A stretch of 64,000 bases of DNA, taken from positions 682,001 through 746,000 of the forward strand of contig NC_016472.1 of assembly GCF_000226095.1 (NCBI RefSeq), read 5' to 3'. Positions 46,869-57,441 of the stretch are shown here, one piece after another (the first letter of the stretch is position 1; each line of letters starts with the position of its first letter). The stretch comes from Thermothelomyces thermophilus ATCC 42464. Lineage: Eukaryota; Ascomycota; Sordariomycetes; Sordariales; Chaetomiaceae. A program made the translations under genes and the position numbers. The notes under the pieces were generated by a model that saw nothing but the letters and a program-made list of their open reading frames with translations, made no database searches and was not told where the DNA came from.

Positions 46869-46986
46869 ATGGCTGTCCACGACGACCGATTAAGCTCAAG
46901 CGTTTCCGTTGGAACCTCCAAGAATTACGTACTTCGTTTCTGAGCCCTCCCGGTTTTGAGGTTTACGTCTACTTTGCCTGTATTAG

Positions 46987-49380
46987 ATGCTCACTGCTGG
47001 CATGGCGCAGGTCCAGATGCAGGAACTGCTCGTCAGTGCCTCTCTCGTGGGCAAAATCGACAAGCTCCGTGAGATCAATGTCGGCAAGCATGTTCCGCTA
47101 CCCCAGGTATGCCGGTCCCCGACCCCTAGTCCTCTAACACCGGAGGAATATCTCATGGAACAAGCTTAACAATGCGCTCAGCTGGTCGTGGTAGGCGACC
47201 AGAGCTCGGGCAAGTCCTCGCTCCTCGAGAGCCTGACGGGCATCCCGTTCCCGAGGGATGTGGAGCTCTGCACGCGCTTCGCAACACAGATCACGCAGCG
47301 TCGCGACGACATCTCTCGCGTCGAGGTCAGCATCATCCCCGGGCCCAATGCGTCCGAGGCGCATAGGAAGCACGTAGAGGGGTACCGGACGGACGGGCTG
47401 TCCCCCGATGACTTCCGTGCCAAGTTCCCAACTGTCTTGCAAGAGGTCCGCCAGTTCCGACTTCTTTCTTTTTCTCTTTTGGTCTTGTAGGGACCCGAGG
47501 ACTGACGTTCCAGTCAGGTCAACGTGAGAATGGGTATTCAGATGGGCCGTAGACCCGACTCGGGCTACGCAACGGACGAGTATGCGTCCGACGGTGACGC
47601 TTCTAACGGGGATACCACTGCGGCAGCGCCGGCCGCAAAGCAGGCGGGTGCACAAGGAGGCAGCGTGTTCAGTGAGGACGTGCTCAAGATCGAGATCTGC
47701 GGTCCGTCGGTCGACTACCTGACCGTGATCGACGTTCCGGGCATTTTCCGCACGCCGACACCGGGGATGACGACGGCGGAGGACATGGCCATGGTCAGGA
47801 GGATGGTACGCTCGTACATCCAGGACAGCCGGACCGTCATCCTGGCCGTGCTCCCCAGCAACGTCGACGTCTCCACCCAGGAGATCCTGACCATTGCGGA
47901 GGAGTACGACCCCAAGGGGGAGCGCACACTGGGCATCCTGACGAAGCCCGACCTCGTAGTCGAGGCGAGCGCCAAGGAAGCGGTCTGCAACATTGTGCGC
48001 GGGAAAAGGAAGAAGCTCACGCTGGGGTACTACCTGGTCAGAGGCCGCGGCGCGGACCAGGGCGACTCGGACTTTGCCCGACGCGAGGACTTGTTCAAAG
48101 AGAAGCCGTGGAACACCCTCCCCCCCGAGCGGGTGGGCATCCGGGCACTCAAGGCGCGTCTGGCGGAGCTCTTGGGGCACATAGCCCGGCGTGAGTTCCC
48201 GAAGTTGCGAAAGGACATTGGCGACATGCTCCAGGCTGCGGAACGGGAGATGACGGCGCTCGGCCCGTCGAGGAGGGACGAGCACGAGCAGCGGCGGTTC
48301 CTGAGTGGTATTGCGGGCAGGTTTCAGGAACTCGTGAGGCAGACGCTCGAAGCGCAGTACGCGGGCGAGAGCGCGTTCGAGAACTCGACAGAGCTCCGGC
48401 TCGTGACGCAGATTGTCAACCTCGCCGACGAGTTTAATCAGGAGTTCGAGGATAAGTCGGTTCTTCGCCGGTTCCAGGACACCATGGACGAGGAAGAAGA
48501 TGACGAGGCCGGGCGCTGGCAGAGCAAGACTGGGACAAACGCCATCCTGGAGTTTGCGCAACACATCGACCCGGAAGACTTCCCCGAGCTGGAGCGTATC
48601 ATCAGCTCCGACTTCGACGTGGACGAGCCGGACGACGACATCATCTACTGGCTCGGCGAGCTGTATGCGCGGTCGCGAGCGATGGAGCTGGGCAGCTTCA
48701 GCAGCGCCGTGTGGGCGAGCGCGTGGAGGGAGCAGTCGAGCAAGTGGCCGAACTTGAGCAAGGCGTTCATGAGCCGGGTCGTGGTGGCCATCCACCGGTT
48801 CATCATGGCGGCGCTCCGAGAAGCCTGCCCGGACCCCAACGTACGCGAGGAGCTGTGGTCGGCCATGCTCGAGGAGCTGCTGCGGCGTTACCAGGAGGGC
48901 ATGGCCCAGGCCGAGCTCCTCGTGTCGGCGGAGCGGGACACCAAGCCGTACACGTTGGACCACCACTTTAACGAGAGGCGGCAGCGGTCCCGCGGCAACC
49001 GCATCGCGGACCGTCTGTATCACCTCTCGGTCAAGGACGATGGCAAGAGGTGGGTGACGGTGGACCAGGTTCAAAACTCGACCGAGAAGATGTCGAACAA
49101 AGACGACGTGATCGAGAAGCTGCACGACGACCTCGGCGCTTACTACGAGATCGCGCAGAAGCGGTTCGTCGATAACCTGCTCAACCAGGCGGTCAACTAC
49201 CGGCTGCTCTTCGGGCCCCGCACGCCGCTCCGCGTCTTGAACCACGATTGGGTTATCGGGCTGAGGGCAGATGAGCTGGAAGCGATCGCGGGCGAGTCGC
49301 CGAGCAATAAAGAGTACCGCGAGAGGCTGGCGACCAAGATTGCCGACTTGTCGGCGGCCAGGGACATCCTGCGGCAGTGA
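46987..49380 (+). CDS. Dynamin-like GTPase (fungal Mx-like)
   Basis: Exons 46987-47106, 47182-47445 and 47518-49380, 748 aa. GTPase motifs: G1 VVGDQSSGKSSLLESLTG (~43), G3 DVPGIF (~200), G4 TKPD (~270). After the GTPase domain come the helical middle region and a C-terminal GED-like part (DVIEKLHDDLGAYYEIAQKRFVDNLLNQAVNYRLLFGPRTPL). No PH, proline-rich or transmembrane segment is seen, so it resembles soluble Mx-like dynamins of fungi rather than Vps1, Dnm1 or Mgm1. An Asp/Gly/Ala insert (~132-178) sits between G2 and G3. An alternative start at 46869 (MAVHDDRLSSSVSVG), joined by a possible 58-nt intron to 46987, keeps frame. Function is unknown; membrane remodelling or defence is inference. 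Confidence 0.88.
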
Positions 49381-50010
49381 TTGAAGAAATGTTGCGGGGT
49401 ATTTTTTCTCCTTTTTTCTTTTTCCTTTTCTTCTTTTTTTTCTTCGGCGTCGTTGATGTTGTTGTTCAGCTCCAAAGAGTTTCTTGTGTGCTACCTGATG
49501 ATGAGGTGATGGAAGGAGATCGATCAGTGTAACTCGCATGTAAATCGAAGAAGTCGGGCAGGCCCGCAAACTACAAGTAATTAATGCTCCGTACTAAGGG
49601 TAGTTGATACCCAGGCTTGCCTGCCTCTCGCAGCGTTTTAGTTACTGTGTTAGGGACGGAGTAGTGCATTCCTTACTAGGTAGCTGCACTTGAGCGCGAT
49701 TGCTGATTGGTCAAACACGATTCGATATTGCACTGATGTGTAATTCGTAGTCACCACAACCTGGGCAAGTGTGCTACTGCAGTACAGCTCGGGCAGGCCC
49801 CTGCCAATTGACACCGCAGCCCAAACCGGGGACCCCGTAACGTTAACCACAAACGTAATCCGTACACTACTCCGGAACGTTGAACGACCGAGCACTTTGA
49901 AAACGCATCAGAGTCGAGAGCGACTCCAGCGGGGCAACCTCAACCTCAACCTCATCCGAGGCACGCCTGCATAGCAGAGATGCTCCGCCACTGTGACGAC
50001 GGCAGCATCA
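49381..50010. other. Intergenic, promoter of Cog4 gene
   Basis: Contains a T-rich tract (49405-49442), CCGTACTA and ACGGAGTA variants near 49589 and 49656, and the 11-mer GTAATCCGTAC at 49855-49865. No gene is seen. Confidence 0.55.
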
Positions 50011-52778
50011 ATGTCAGCCCTTTCCAATGGCGTCGCCAGTACCACAGCAATCAAGATGTCTGCCGTCAATAACAGCAACGGCAGCAGCAGCAACAGCAAC
50101 AGCGGTAGCAGCAACAACAGGAGCAGCATACCGTCTCGTACCCGCGCCGCCACCATGACCACCACCGCCGCCGCCGCCGCCGCCGCCGCCACCGCTACCG
50201 CTACAGCAGCCTCGAGAAAGGACGATGCTGACCCCTCCGCCGCCCTCCGCGCCGCCACCACCCCCTCCGAGATCCGCGCCGCCCTCTCGGCCCTCCACGC
50301 CCGCGAATCCGCACTCACCGCCCGCCTCGACGCGCTCGTCTCCGCACAGGCCGACCTCGCCCGCTCGCTCTCCCGCCTCGACAACCTGCGCGCCGGCCTG
50401 GGCGCCCAGCTGCTCGCGGTGCGCAACATCTCCAACACCATGCTGTCGCCCGCCGCCGACACGGCCGCCCGCCTGTCGGGCCGCGTGCGCGCCCTCGACC
50501 TCGAGAAGCAGCGGGTCGAGGACACGCTGCGGGTGGTCGAGCAGGTCGCCGAGCTCAAGGCCTGCGTCGCCGGCGTCGTCGGCAGCATGGGCGCCCCCCA
50601 GGACTGGGAGGCCGCGGCTGGCTACATCAGCCGCGCCTCTCGCGTGCCCGACGCCATCGTCCGCGGCGGGTTCGCCGCCGCCGTCGTCCCCACCGTCGAG
50701 GTCCCCGACCCCCCCTGGGTCACGCTCGAGCAGGCCCGCGAGAGCCTATGCGCCCTGTTCCTGCGCGAGTTCAAGAAGGCCGCCGCCGAGAACGACGCCG
50801 CCAAGGTCACCCGCTTCTTCAAGCTCTTCCCCCTCATCGGGAGGGGCGACGTCGGCCTCGACGTCTACGGCCAATACGTCTGCCAGGGCGTCGCCGGCGA
50901 AGCCCGCGCCTCCCTTAGGGAAGGGGCGTCCGGCCCCGGCGGCGGGCCCGGCCGGAAAGACGGCGTCTTCTACGCCAACGCGCTCACCAGGCTGTTCGAC
51001 CACATCGCGCGCATCGTCGAGGCCCACGGCGGCCTGGTTGAGAGGCACTACGGCACGGGCAAGATGGTCAAGGTCATCGAGCGCCTGCAGATGGAGGCCG
51101 ACGTCCAGGGCGGCATCATCCTCGACTCTTGGAGCGACGACAGGACCATCGACCGGCGCCTGACCGACGTCAAGAGCTACCCTTTTACTTTCTTGGTCCA
51201 GAGCTACCTGCCCCAGCGGGGCTTTGGAGGGACCCCACGGGTCAACTCTCCGGCGGCTGGTGGTGGTGGTGGTGGTAGTAGTGGTGGCGCCGCCGGCAAT
51301 GACGCGCGCAATAGCGAAGACGAGGGCGTCAACACCAAAGAGGTGGACGCGCTGCTGGTCGAGATCGCCGTCATGCTCGAGAAGTGGTCCGTCTACTCGC
51401 GGTTCCTCGCCGCCAAGTGCAGGGTGAGTAATCCAGCACACCTCCCCCTCCTCTCCCCTCCCCCCCCCCCGGTCTTTTCCCCCTTTTCCCTGCACCTTTT
51501 CACCCCTGGAGTTTGCCGCCGACGGTGCTGAGCATCAAATCACAGGACCCTACCTCTCCCGACGACGCGCCGCTCACCCTCCCCGACCTCCTTGTCAAAT
51601 CCAACCTCAGCCGTAAGGTTGCCGGCAAGCTCATCGAGCCGTACAACACGCTGGCGACCTTCTTCTTCCGCCGGTCCGTCGAGAAAGCGTTCCAGCTGGA
51701 CGAGTCCCCGGCCGGTCTGTCGTTGAACATGAGCAAGCCGATAGACAGCAACCCGCCATACATCATCTCGGCCGTCGACGTCGTCATGTACATTGTCAAC
51801 ACCATCATCCGCAGGTCCATCTCGACGTCCCAGCGAGCCGTCGTCGACTCGGCCGTTGGTGCGATATCCAGCATCCTCGGGTCCAACTTTGTCGGCATGA
51901 TCCAGCGCAGGATGCGTCACGAGTCCTACCCGAAACCCGCGGTCCAGGGCAACCTCCCGCCCGAGCACCTCATCGTCTCCTTCATCGTCCTCATCAACAG
52001 CCTCGACATGGCCAACGAGTACCTCGCCCGCATCGTCTCCAACATCCTCGAACCCGCGGACCAGCACCAGCACCAGCACCAGCACCAGCCCAACGGAGCG
52101 CCGGGCCACCGGGCCGGCCCCCTCCGAGACGCATTCCCCTTCCACAACGACGCGGCCGAGGTCGCCGCCCGCCTGGCCAGCCTCAACACCTCCTTCTCCT
52201 CCGTGTCGACCGAGCTGCTCACCGAGGGCGTCCGGGTCCTCTTCAGCCAGGTGGTCAAGCCGCGGCTGCGGCCGGTGCTGACGGACGCCTTCCGGGACGC
52301 CGACTACGCACTCAACGAGGACGAGCTGGCGGAGCTGGCGGCGCAGACGGACCGGACCGAGGACGAGCTGCTGGAGCAGGTGGCGCGCACGTTCGAGCGC
52401 GGCTGGGACGCGCTGATGCGGCCGCTCGCCCGCCTCATGACGCCCCGCACCTACGCCGCCCTGCTCGAGCTGACGGCCGACCACCTGGCCCGCGTGCTCG
52501 AGAAGCGCGCGTGGAGCTACGCCGGCGGCCGCACCAGCCCCTACGGCGCCATCCGCATGGAGCGCGACTTCAGCGGCATCGTCGGCGCCATCAGCAAGGG
52601 AAACTACGCCGTCCGCGAGCTCTTCGCCCGCACCCTGCAGGTCCTCATGGTCGCCAACATGGAGGACGAGGAGTGGGACGAGCTGATGGCCGAGCACGGC
52701 CTGGACGACGGCGGTATGGAGTGGGTCCTGACCGAGGAGGAGAGGAGGAGGGCCAGGACCATTGTCAAGAGCTACTAA
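50011..52778 (+). CDS. COG4: Conserved oligomeric Golgi complex subunit 4
   Basis: Exons 50011-51423 and 51546-52778, about 881 aa. Cog4 is part of the lobe A tether for retrograde intra-Golgi vesicles and binds SNARE/SM proteins. The N-terminal ~75 residues are Ser/Asn/Ala low-complexity. Coiled-coil segments follow (ARESALTARLDALVSAQADLARSLSRLDNLR; RALDLEKQRVEDTLRVVEQVAELKACV), then the Cog4 domain with RFFKLFPLIGRGDVGLDVYGQYVC and KMVKVIERLQMEADVQGGIILDSW. The C-terminus contains MERDFSGIVGAISKGNYAVRELFARTLQVLMVANM and EWVLTEEERRRARTIV, the conserved end of the family. A Gly/Ser insert (~422) and a His/Gln repeat (~640) are loop expansions. Confidence 0.95.
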
Positions 52779-53492
52779 GCTACGGGTACGGTACAGTACA
52801 GTACCTATGTAAGGGGTAATTCTCCCTAGTCGCGGTTTGCTAGAGTTCAAAAGGGGGGGAGGGGGACGGAGACGGGGATACACCGTGGACTTGGTTGTTT
52901 CGATCAGAGGAAGAAAAAAAATATAAGCATTGCCTTGCCTGGGGCAAGTTGACAGATAGCATGCCCCATCGATTGATAGATCGCTCGGGGCCGTGTGTGT
53001 GTGTGTGTGCCACTTGAATGGAGTTGCTGCCGCCGAGTTCCAATCTCGCACAGTCGCGGTCCTTTGTGTTTTGCTTTTTTTTCCTCGACTGTGTTGTGTG
53101 TCGAGTAGAAGACGATCGGTTCGGATCCCTACGGGGAGGGCCGTTTCCTAGGTAGGGAGGTAGGCAGGCAACGCGTTTTACCTGCTTTGCGTTCATGTAA
53201 GGAGCTGCTTTATATTGGTAATTACGGATTACTCTTCATGCAATTCCACGCCGCTGCGCTGCGCCGCGCTACAACCCCGCACCTGTCGTTATAGAGTACG
53301 GATTACATTATCAACAAAACAAGACGTAGACCTTTCCGCTTTCTCTTCTCATTCACTCTCACGCTCTAACGCCTTACGAATACAATTCGCCCTTGGCACT
53401 GTTGATTAGCTCCCCATCCTCAATCGCGATTGTTCGTTTCTCTCTTTCTCTCTCTCTCTCTCGTCTTCGGCTATCAAGGGCATATTCACAAG
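52779..53492. other. Intergenic
   Basis: Holds (GT)n at 52992-53010, the 11-mer GTACGGATTAC at 53296-53306 and a (CT)n tract (53441-53462) just upstream of the PSI gene start. No gene is seen. Confidence 0.55.
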
Positions 53493-54276
53493 ATGCCATC
53501 CTCCGATACGCACTCTGATCACTTCCGCCGCTGCTGGCGCCAGCAGCTGTGTCCCGCCTGCCTTGGCCAACCGGGCTGCTCGTGGTGTCCCTTTGTACGT
53601 GTGCTATTGCAATGCTTTCCCTACTTCTGGAAAACGATAAGTGATAGGAAGAGCTTGTTATTCGTATCATTACTTTCGTAATTGTTCCCTTTTGGAAGTG
53701 ATGGATGGTGAGGAAAACAAATTGACTAGGAAAGAAAGAAAGAAGGAGAAGACCAAGCAAAGCCAGACCACTACTTATTAGTAGACTTTGGTACTTGCAA
53801 CCCGCACTGACCCAACAACAACAAAAAAAAAAAAAAAAAAAAAAAAAAAACAGACACAGGCTTGCGTCCCCAACACCGTTTCCATCCCCCTCCTCGCTCC
53901 CGCCTACGACGAGCAGATCTGCCCGCACTGGTCGGAGCGGTGGGAGCTCAGGACGCGGCCGCTCGGGTGCCAGGTGTCGACCATCACCGCGCTGAGCGTG
54001 CTCGTGGCCGTCGTGTCGACGCTGGCTCTCGTGGGCTTCATCTGGGCGGGCGTTGTCATCTGGCGGCACGCGAGGAGGTTAGTGCGCTCGCGGGACTGGG
54101 CGGATCGGTGGAGGGCCTGGAAGGCTGGGAGGGAGGACGGCGGCGAAGGGGGGGATGCGAGATGGGCTTTTTGGAGGGGTAGGAGGAGAGGTTGGGTCCG
54201 CGGTGCTGGTGGTGATGGTGCTGTTGGGAGCAGCGGAACAGGGGAAGAGGATCCGTTGCTGACGTCAACATCCTGA
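53493..54276 (+). CDS. PSI-domain single-pass membrane protein
   Basis: Exons 53493-53594 and 53854-54276, 174 aa. The first exon codes HFRRCWRQQLCPACLGQPGCSWCPF and the second continues TQACVPN...YDEQICPHWSERWELRTRPLGCQ; joined, they form a PSI (plexin/semaphorin/integrin) cysteine knot. A transmembrane helix follows (ITALSVLVAVVSTLALVGFIWAGVVIW), then a short basic cytosolic tail ending EEDPLLTSTS, an acidic dileucine-like sorting motif. No obvious signal peptide precedes the PSI domain. Odd point: 28 A lie directly before the acceptor CAG. Convergent with the MoaD-like gene, 107 bp apart. Confidence 0.85.
53823..53850. repeat. A28 tract at a 3' splice site
   Basis: Uninterrupted A run between the branch region and the acceptor CAG (53851-53853) of the PSI-gene intron. 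Confidence 0.9.
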
Positions 54277-54383
54277 ATCACGATATTCTGGGGGTCCTGG
54301 CTTGCTTGCTTGATTGTATTGTTGGAGTTTGGTGCTACGGAGTAGTGCTAGGTATTGCATTGCTGCCGGGGCACAGCGTGCCG

Positions 54384-54680
54384 TTATCCAGAGCTAACAG
54401 GGGGAATAATGGCGACTTCGTCGCCTTCTTGTATCACAACCTCCTCTTCCCCCTCTCTTGCAGTCTCGTCATCCGGCACGTCGACGTACGTTAGGTTGAT
54501 GGTAACCAGGCTGTGGTCCAGCACGCTCGCTCGGATGCCCTGGTACCGCTCCTCGAGCGTGCCAAAGAGTTTCCTCAACGGCAGCGGTGCCGGCAGTGCC
54601 TCGACATTCTTGGACGTGTACGAGCCGGCGCTCGCAAAGTACAGAATATTGAAGTGGCCTGGAGGCGGCTTCGAAGTCAT
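54384..54680 (-). CDS. Molybdopterin synthase sulfur carrier (MOCS2A/MoaD)
   Basis: Single minus-strand frame of 98 aa with ATG at 54680 and TAA at 54384. Ubiquitin-like fold of MoaD: FNILYFASAGSYTSKNVEALPAPLPLRKLFGTLEERYQGIR, then VTINLTYVD and GDEVAIIPPVSSG at the C-terminus. The last residue carries the thiocarboxylate that donates sulfur to precursor Z in molybdenum cofactor synthesis with the large subunit MoaE. The family usually ends in GG; here it ends SG, keeping the terminal Gly. Homologous to Aspergillus CnxG. The large subunit gene is not in this window. Confidence 0.92.
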   Translation of the reverse strand: MTSKPPPGHFNILYFASAGSYTSKNVEALPAPLPLRKLFGTLEERYQGIRASVLDHSLVTINLTYVDVPDDETAREGEEEVVIQEGDEVAIIPPVSSG

Positions 54681-55413
54681 TTTCCTAACTTGGCAACATT
54701 GTTAGCTTTCGCGCAGTGAGGCCTTCTTGCGGGATAAAAAAAACAGTGTGTTGAGTTTGGTTGTCAGAGATCTTGGTGATTGTTGTAACATCAAAGTGTT
54801 TCAGGTAATACATGCTATTTCATACATCATCCAACCGGAAGAGGAAGTAAACGGTGCAAAGGGAGTTGCGGATTCAACTTACATGTTCAGTGTTGCTTGG
54901 TGATGGCGGAGAGGGGTAAAATGCCCCTCCGATGATTTAGAAAGCTTCAATAAGCTTCGAGCGGGCGCACCATCACGTGCAGCCCCTGAGCCATCTAATC
55001 AAGGCATAGCCCTGTCTAAATATGAAATGGCCAGTCTTCTGATTGCTAATCAGTGACGAGAGGCGCGCAAGATAAGATGCTTGCAGCCCATCGACATCTG
55101 GGTGTAGCGAGGAAGAAAAGTCGAAAAAGCTTTCAAAGCTTCAAATCTTGGAGAATTTATCTTGCGGCAGCAGGGTGCGACCGACCAATTAATCGGATTG
55201 GCCAATGCTTGGTTGATCCACTCAACGAGTTGCTGCTGTCCATGCCCGCGCTCTCGCTAGTCGCAGCTCCCTCCGGCGCCCAAGCAACGCAGCTTACACT
55301 ACAGCAATTAGGCCCACAGTTCGTTGGGTCTCCAAAAGTACCGCTTCGTGGAAGAGAGAACAAAACTTAAAAAAGCGAGCAACTCGCTTGGGTATCACTG
55401 TGTCTGCTAGTGT
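54681..55413. other. Intergenic
   Basis: Promoter of the MoaD-like gene and 3' flank of dynamitin. Four AAGCTT words occur between 54942 and 55141, set in GCTTCAA contexts. The frame at 55053-55370 has no family features. Confidence 0.5.
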
Positions 55414-56821
55414 CTAGGATAACTTTGCTAGCTTCTCTTCGAGGTCCTTCACCCAGCCCGATATCACCTCCACGTTCTTAGTCATAGTCGCGTCTCCTTC
55501 CCTGACCGCGTTCTCGACCTTTTCCAAACCCTCCCGCCACTGCTGGATCTCGTCGGCCATCTCTGCCTGCTTCTTCTCGAGACGTGCCAGCGTCTCCGCA
55601 GCCGTGGCGGCTTCCGCGTGAAGCGACCGCAGCGACCGCAGCCGGTCGAGCAGAGGTGGCAGCAGGGGAGTCAGGTTCTCGATGGTCGGCAAGGTTCCGT
55701 AGAGGGCATTGATCTTAGCCGTCTGCTCTGAATCCTCGCGGGTGGCTCCTTCGGAAGAGGGCGCAGCGCCCGCCGAGGCGAGCGCGTCTTGGGCTGTCTT
55801 AGCGTTCCGGCGGGCCTTCTCCAGGTTCTCGGCCTCCTGTGTCAACGCCCGTACTCTTCGGCTGATGCTGTCGAGCGAGGGGACCGAAGCCTCGGACAAG
55901 GTCGAGATCTGCTTGTGAAGATTCTCGAGGAGCGGTATGATGGCGCGCGGTAGGCTGCCCGCGTCAAACTCGGGCATGCCGGCCGATCCAAGACCCAGCA
56001 CCTTCTCCAGGACGAGCAGGCGACTGTCGAAATCGGCCGCTTTGGCTAGGACATGCGTTCGCTCGTAGTTTGGCCCGGGAGTCGTCCCGTAGCTGACGCC
56101 ACCGGCGTGCTCGCCGGAATCCTTTTTCCCGACACTCGCTGGCGGCGGTGCAGGGATGGTGCGGGTGGGCAACGGCCGGTCGAGGGTCGACATCTCGTTC
56201 AGCACCTTGCTGAGTGACTCGAATTCGTCCTCCGCCACTTCCTCCCCCCCGTCGTTGGATTCACCCGACGCGGCCTTCTGCTTCTGGTATTCTTCCTTGG
56301 CTTCTTCAATCTCTCTCCTTAGCCGAGCGATCTTCCGGGCGAGGCTGCCAGCGTCGTCCTCGTCGCTCAGGTCGCCTATCTCCTCGGTACCATCTTCGAG
56401 AATACGGTGGCGCCGTGTTGATGTCTTGTAAGATCTCCGCTTGCTGACAAGACGGTCCGAAAAGTCGACATCTGTCGCATCGACTCTGGCGGGCATAAAC
56501 TTCGATCGCGCCTGGTCTATACGCAGACGCGATCGCGAGATTCCAGTGGTGTCGTCCTCATCGTCGTCGTACTCGTTGTCAGAGGGCGAACGCACAGTAG
56601 TGGGCTGCGTCGACGGTTAGCTCAACGACTTCCCGTGGGCTTTTATTTTAAGAAAGACTGACTGGGATGGTTGACTGGTCGTCGGTAAGTTCGGGCGTTT
56701 CGTAAATGTCGGGCGCCGAGTCCTGGACACGGAGAGTTAGGGCGTCGGCGAACCTGCGCGCGAGTCGGCTTCCTTAGCCTACCAGGTCGGGCAATGCAGC
56801 ATATTTTCTGTGGGAGGCCAT
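55414..56821 (-). CDS. Dynamitin (dynactin p50 subunit)
   Basis: Minus-strand exons 56821-56783, 56722-56663 and 56604-55414, 429 aa, all joints in phase 0. The start MASHRKYAALPDL|DSAPDIYETPELTDD is the conserved dynamitin N-terminus (KYA.LPDID..PDVYETPD), which anchors it to the dynactin arm. The rest is a chain of coiled coils: GSLARKIARLRREIEEAKEEYQKQKA, DFDSRLLVLEKVLG, ISRRVRALTQEAENLEKARRNAKT, and AETLARLEKKQAEMADEIQQWREGLEKVENAVREGD. It joins the shoulder complex of dynactin, the activator of cytoplasmic dynein used for nuclear and endosome movement along hyphae. Divergent from the Rtc4 gene, ATGs 620 bp apart. Confidence 0.95.
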
Positions 56822-57441
56822 CGTGTTTGTCGGAGTACAATTTCCTTTTGCCAACTCTGTCCACGTGAGCCACACTTTGGTGGGCGGGCGTCTGAAAAAG
56901 AGGTTATCGCCTCTAGGATCCCAATCGCGGCGGCGAACACCCCCCGAAGCTGCAACGCTGTGAGTGCGCGGGAGCACTTCGAGAGTGTAATGGGCGAGTC
57001 CGCTTGGGATTGGACAGGGGTTGTCTAGGACCCACTTCAACAGACGCGTTTGGCTGCCCGTCGCGCTTTCCCTGTCGGGACAGATGATGACCGGTAGTGT
57101 ACGGAGCAGCTTTCCTCCCTGAGCTACTAAGATTGCTTGCCAGCGGCATTGACAATTTCGCCACCAACGCTTTTACCTTCAATTATTGCATGTTGAACTC
57201 GTACCTTGTCCGTATTCGCACACCAACCATCGTGGATGGTTTGGACTGAAAAGGGGTATCCTGGTCCACTCCTGGAGGCTCAGCTCTAGGATCCTCTCTT
57301 ACACCACGCAGACACAACTTTGCTGAGTGCGGCACGCGCTGTTGAGCTGTCGGAGCTCGACAGATCCATTAGCGAACTCATGTGTCACCCTGCCATACCT
57401 ACCCGACCATCCACGCTCATTCACCCCTAGCAACCGCCCAC
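56822..57441. promoter_or_regulatory. Divergent promoter, dynamitin / Rtc4
   Basis: 620 bp between two outward-facing start codons. Apart from GC boxes no clear element is recognised. Confidence 0.45.

Noticed and set aside
47134-49569. 811-residue open frame antisense to the dynamin-like gene
   Set aside because: The plus strand carries clear dynamin motifs; the antisense frame is His/Arg/Leu-rich with no motif and is explained by GC-rich codon use.
51540-53051. 503-residue open frame antisense to Cog4
   Set aside because: A shadow of the Cog4 coding exon; Val/Gly/Glu-rich with no domain.
55053-55370. 105-codon plus-strand frame between MoaD and dynamitin genes
   Set aside because: No conserved motif; it crosses promoter-like AT-rich sequence and has poor codon bias.
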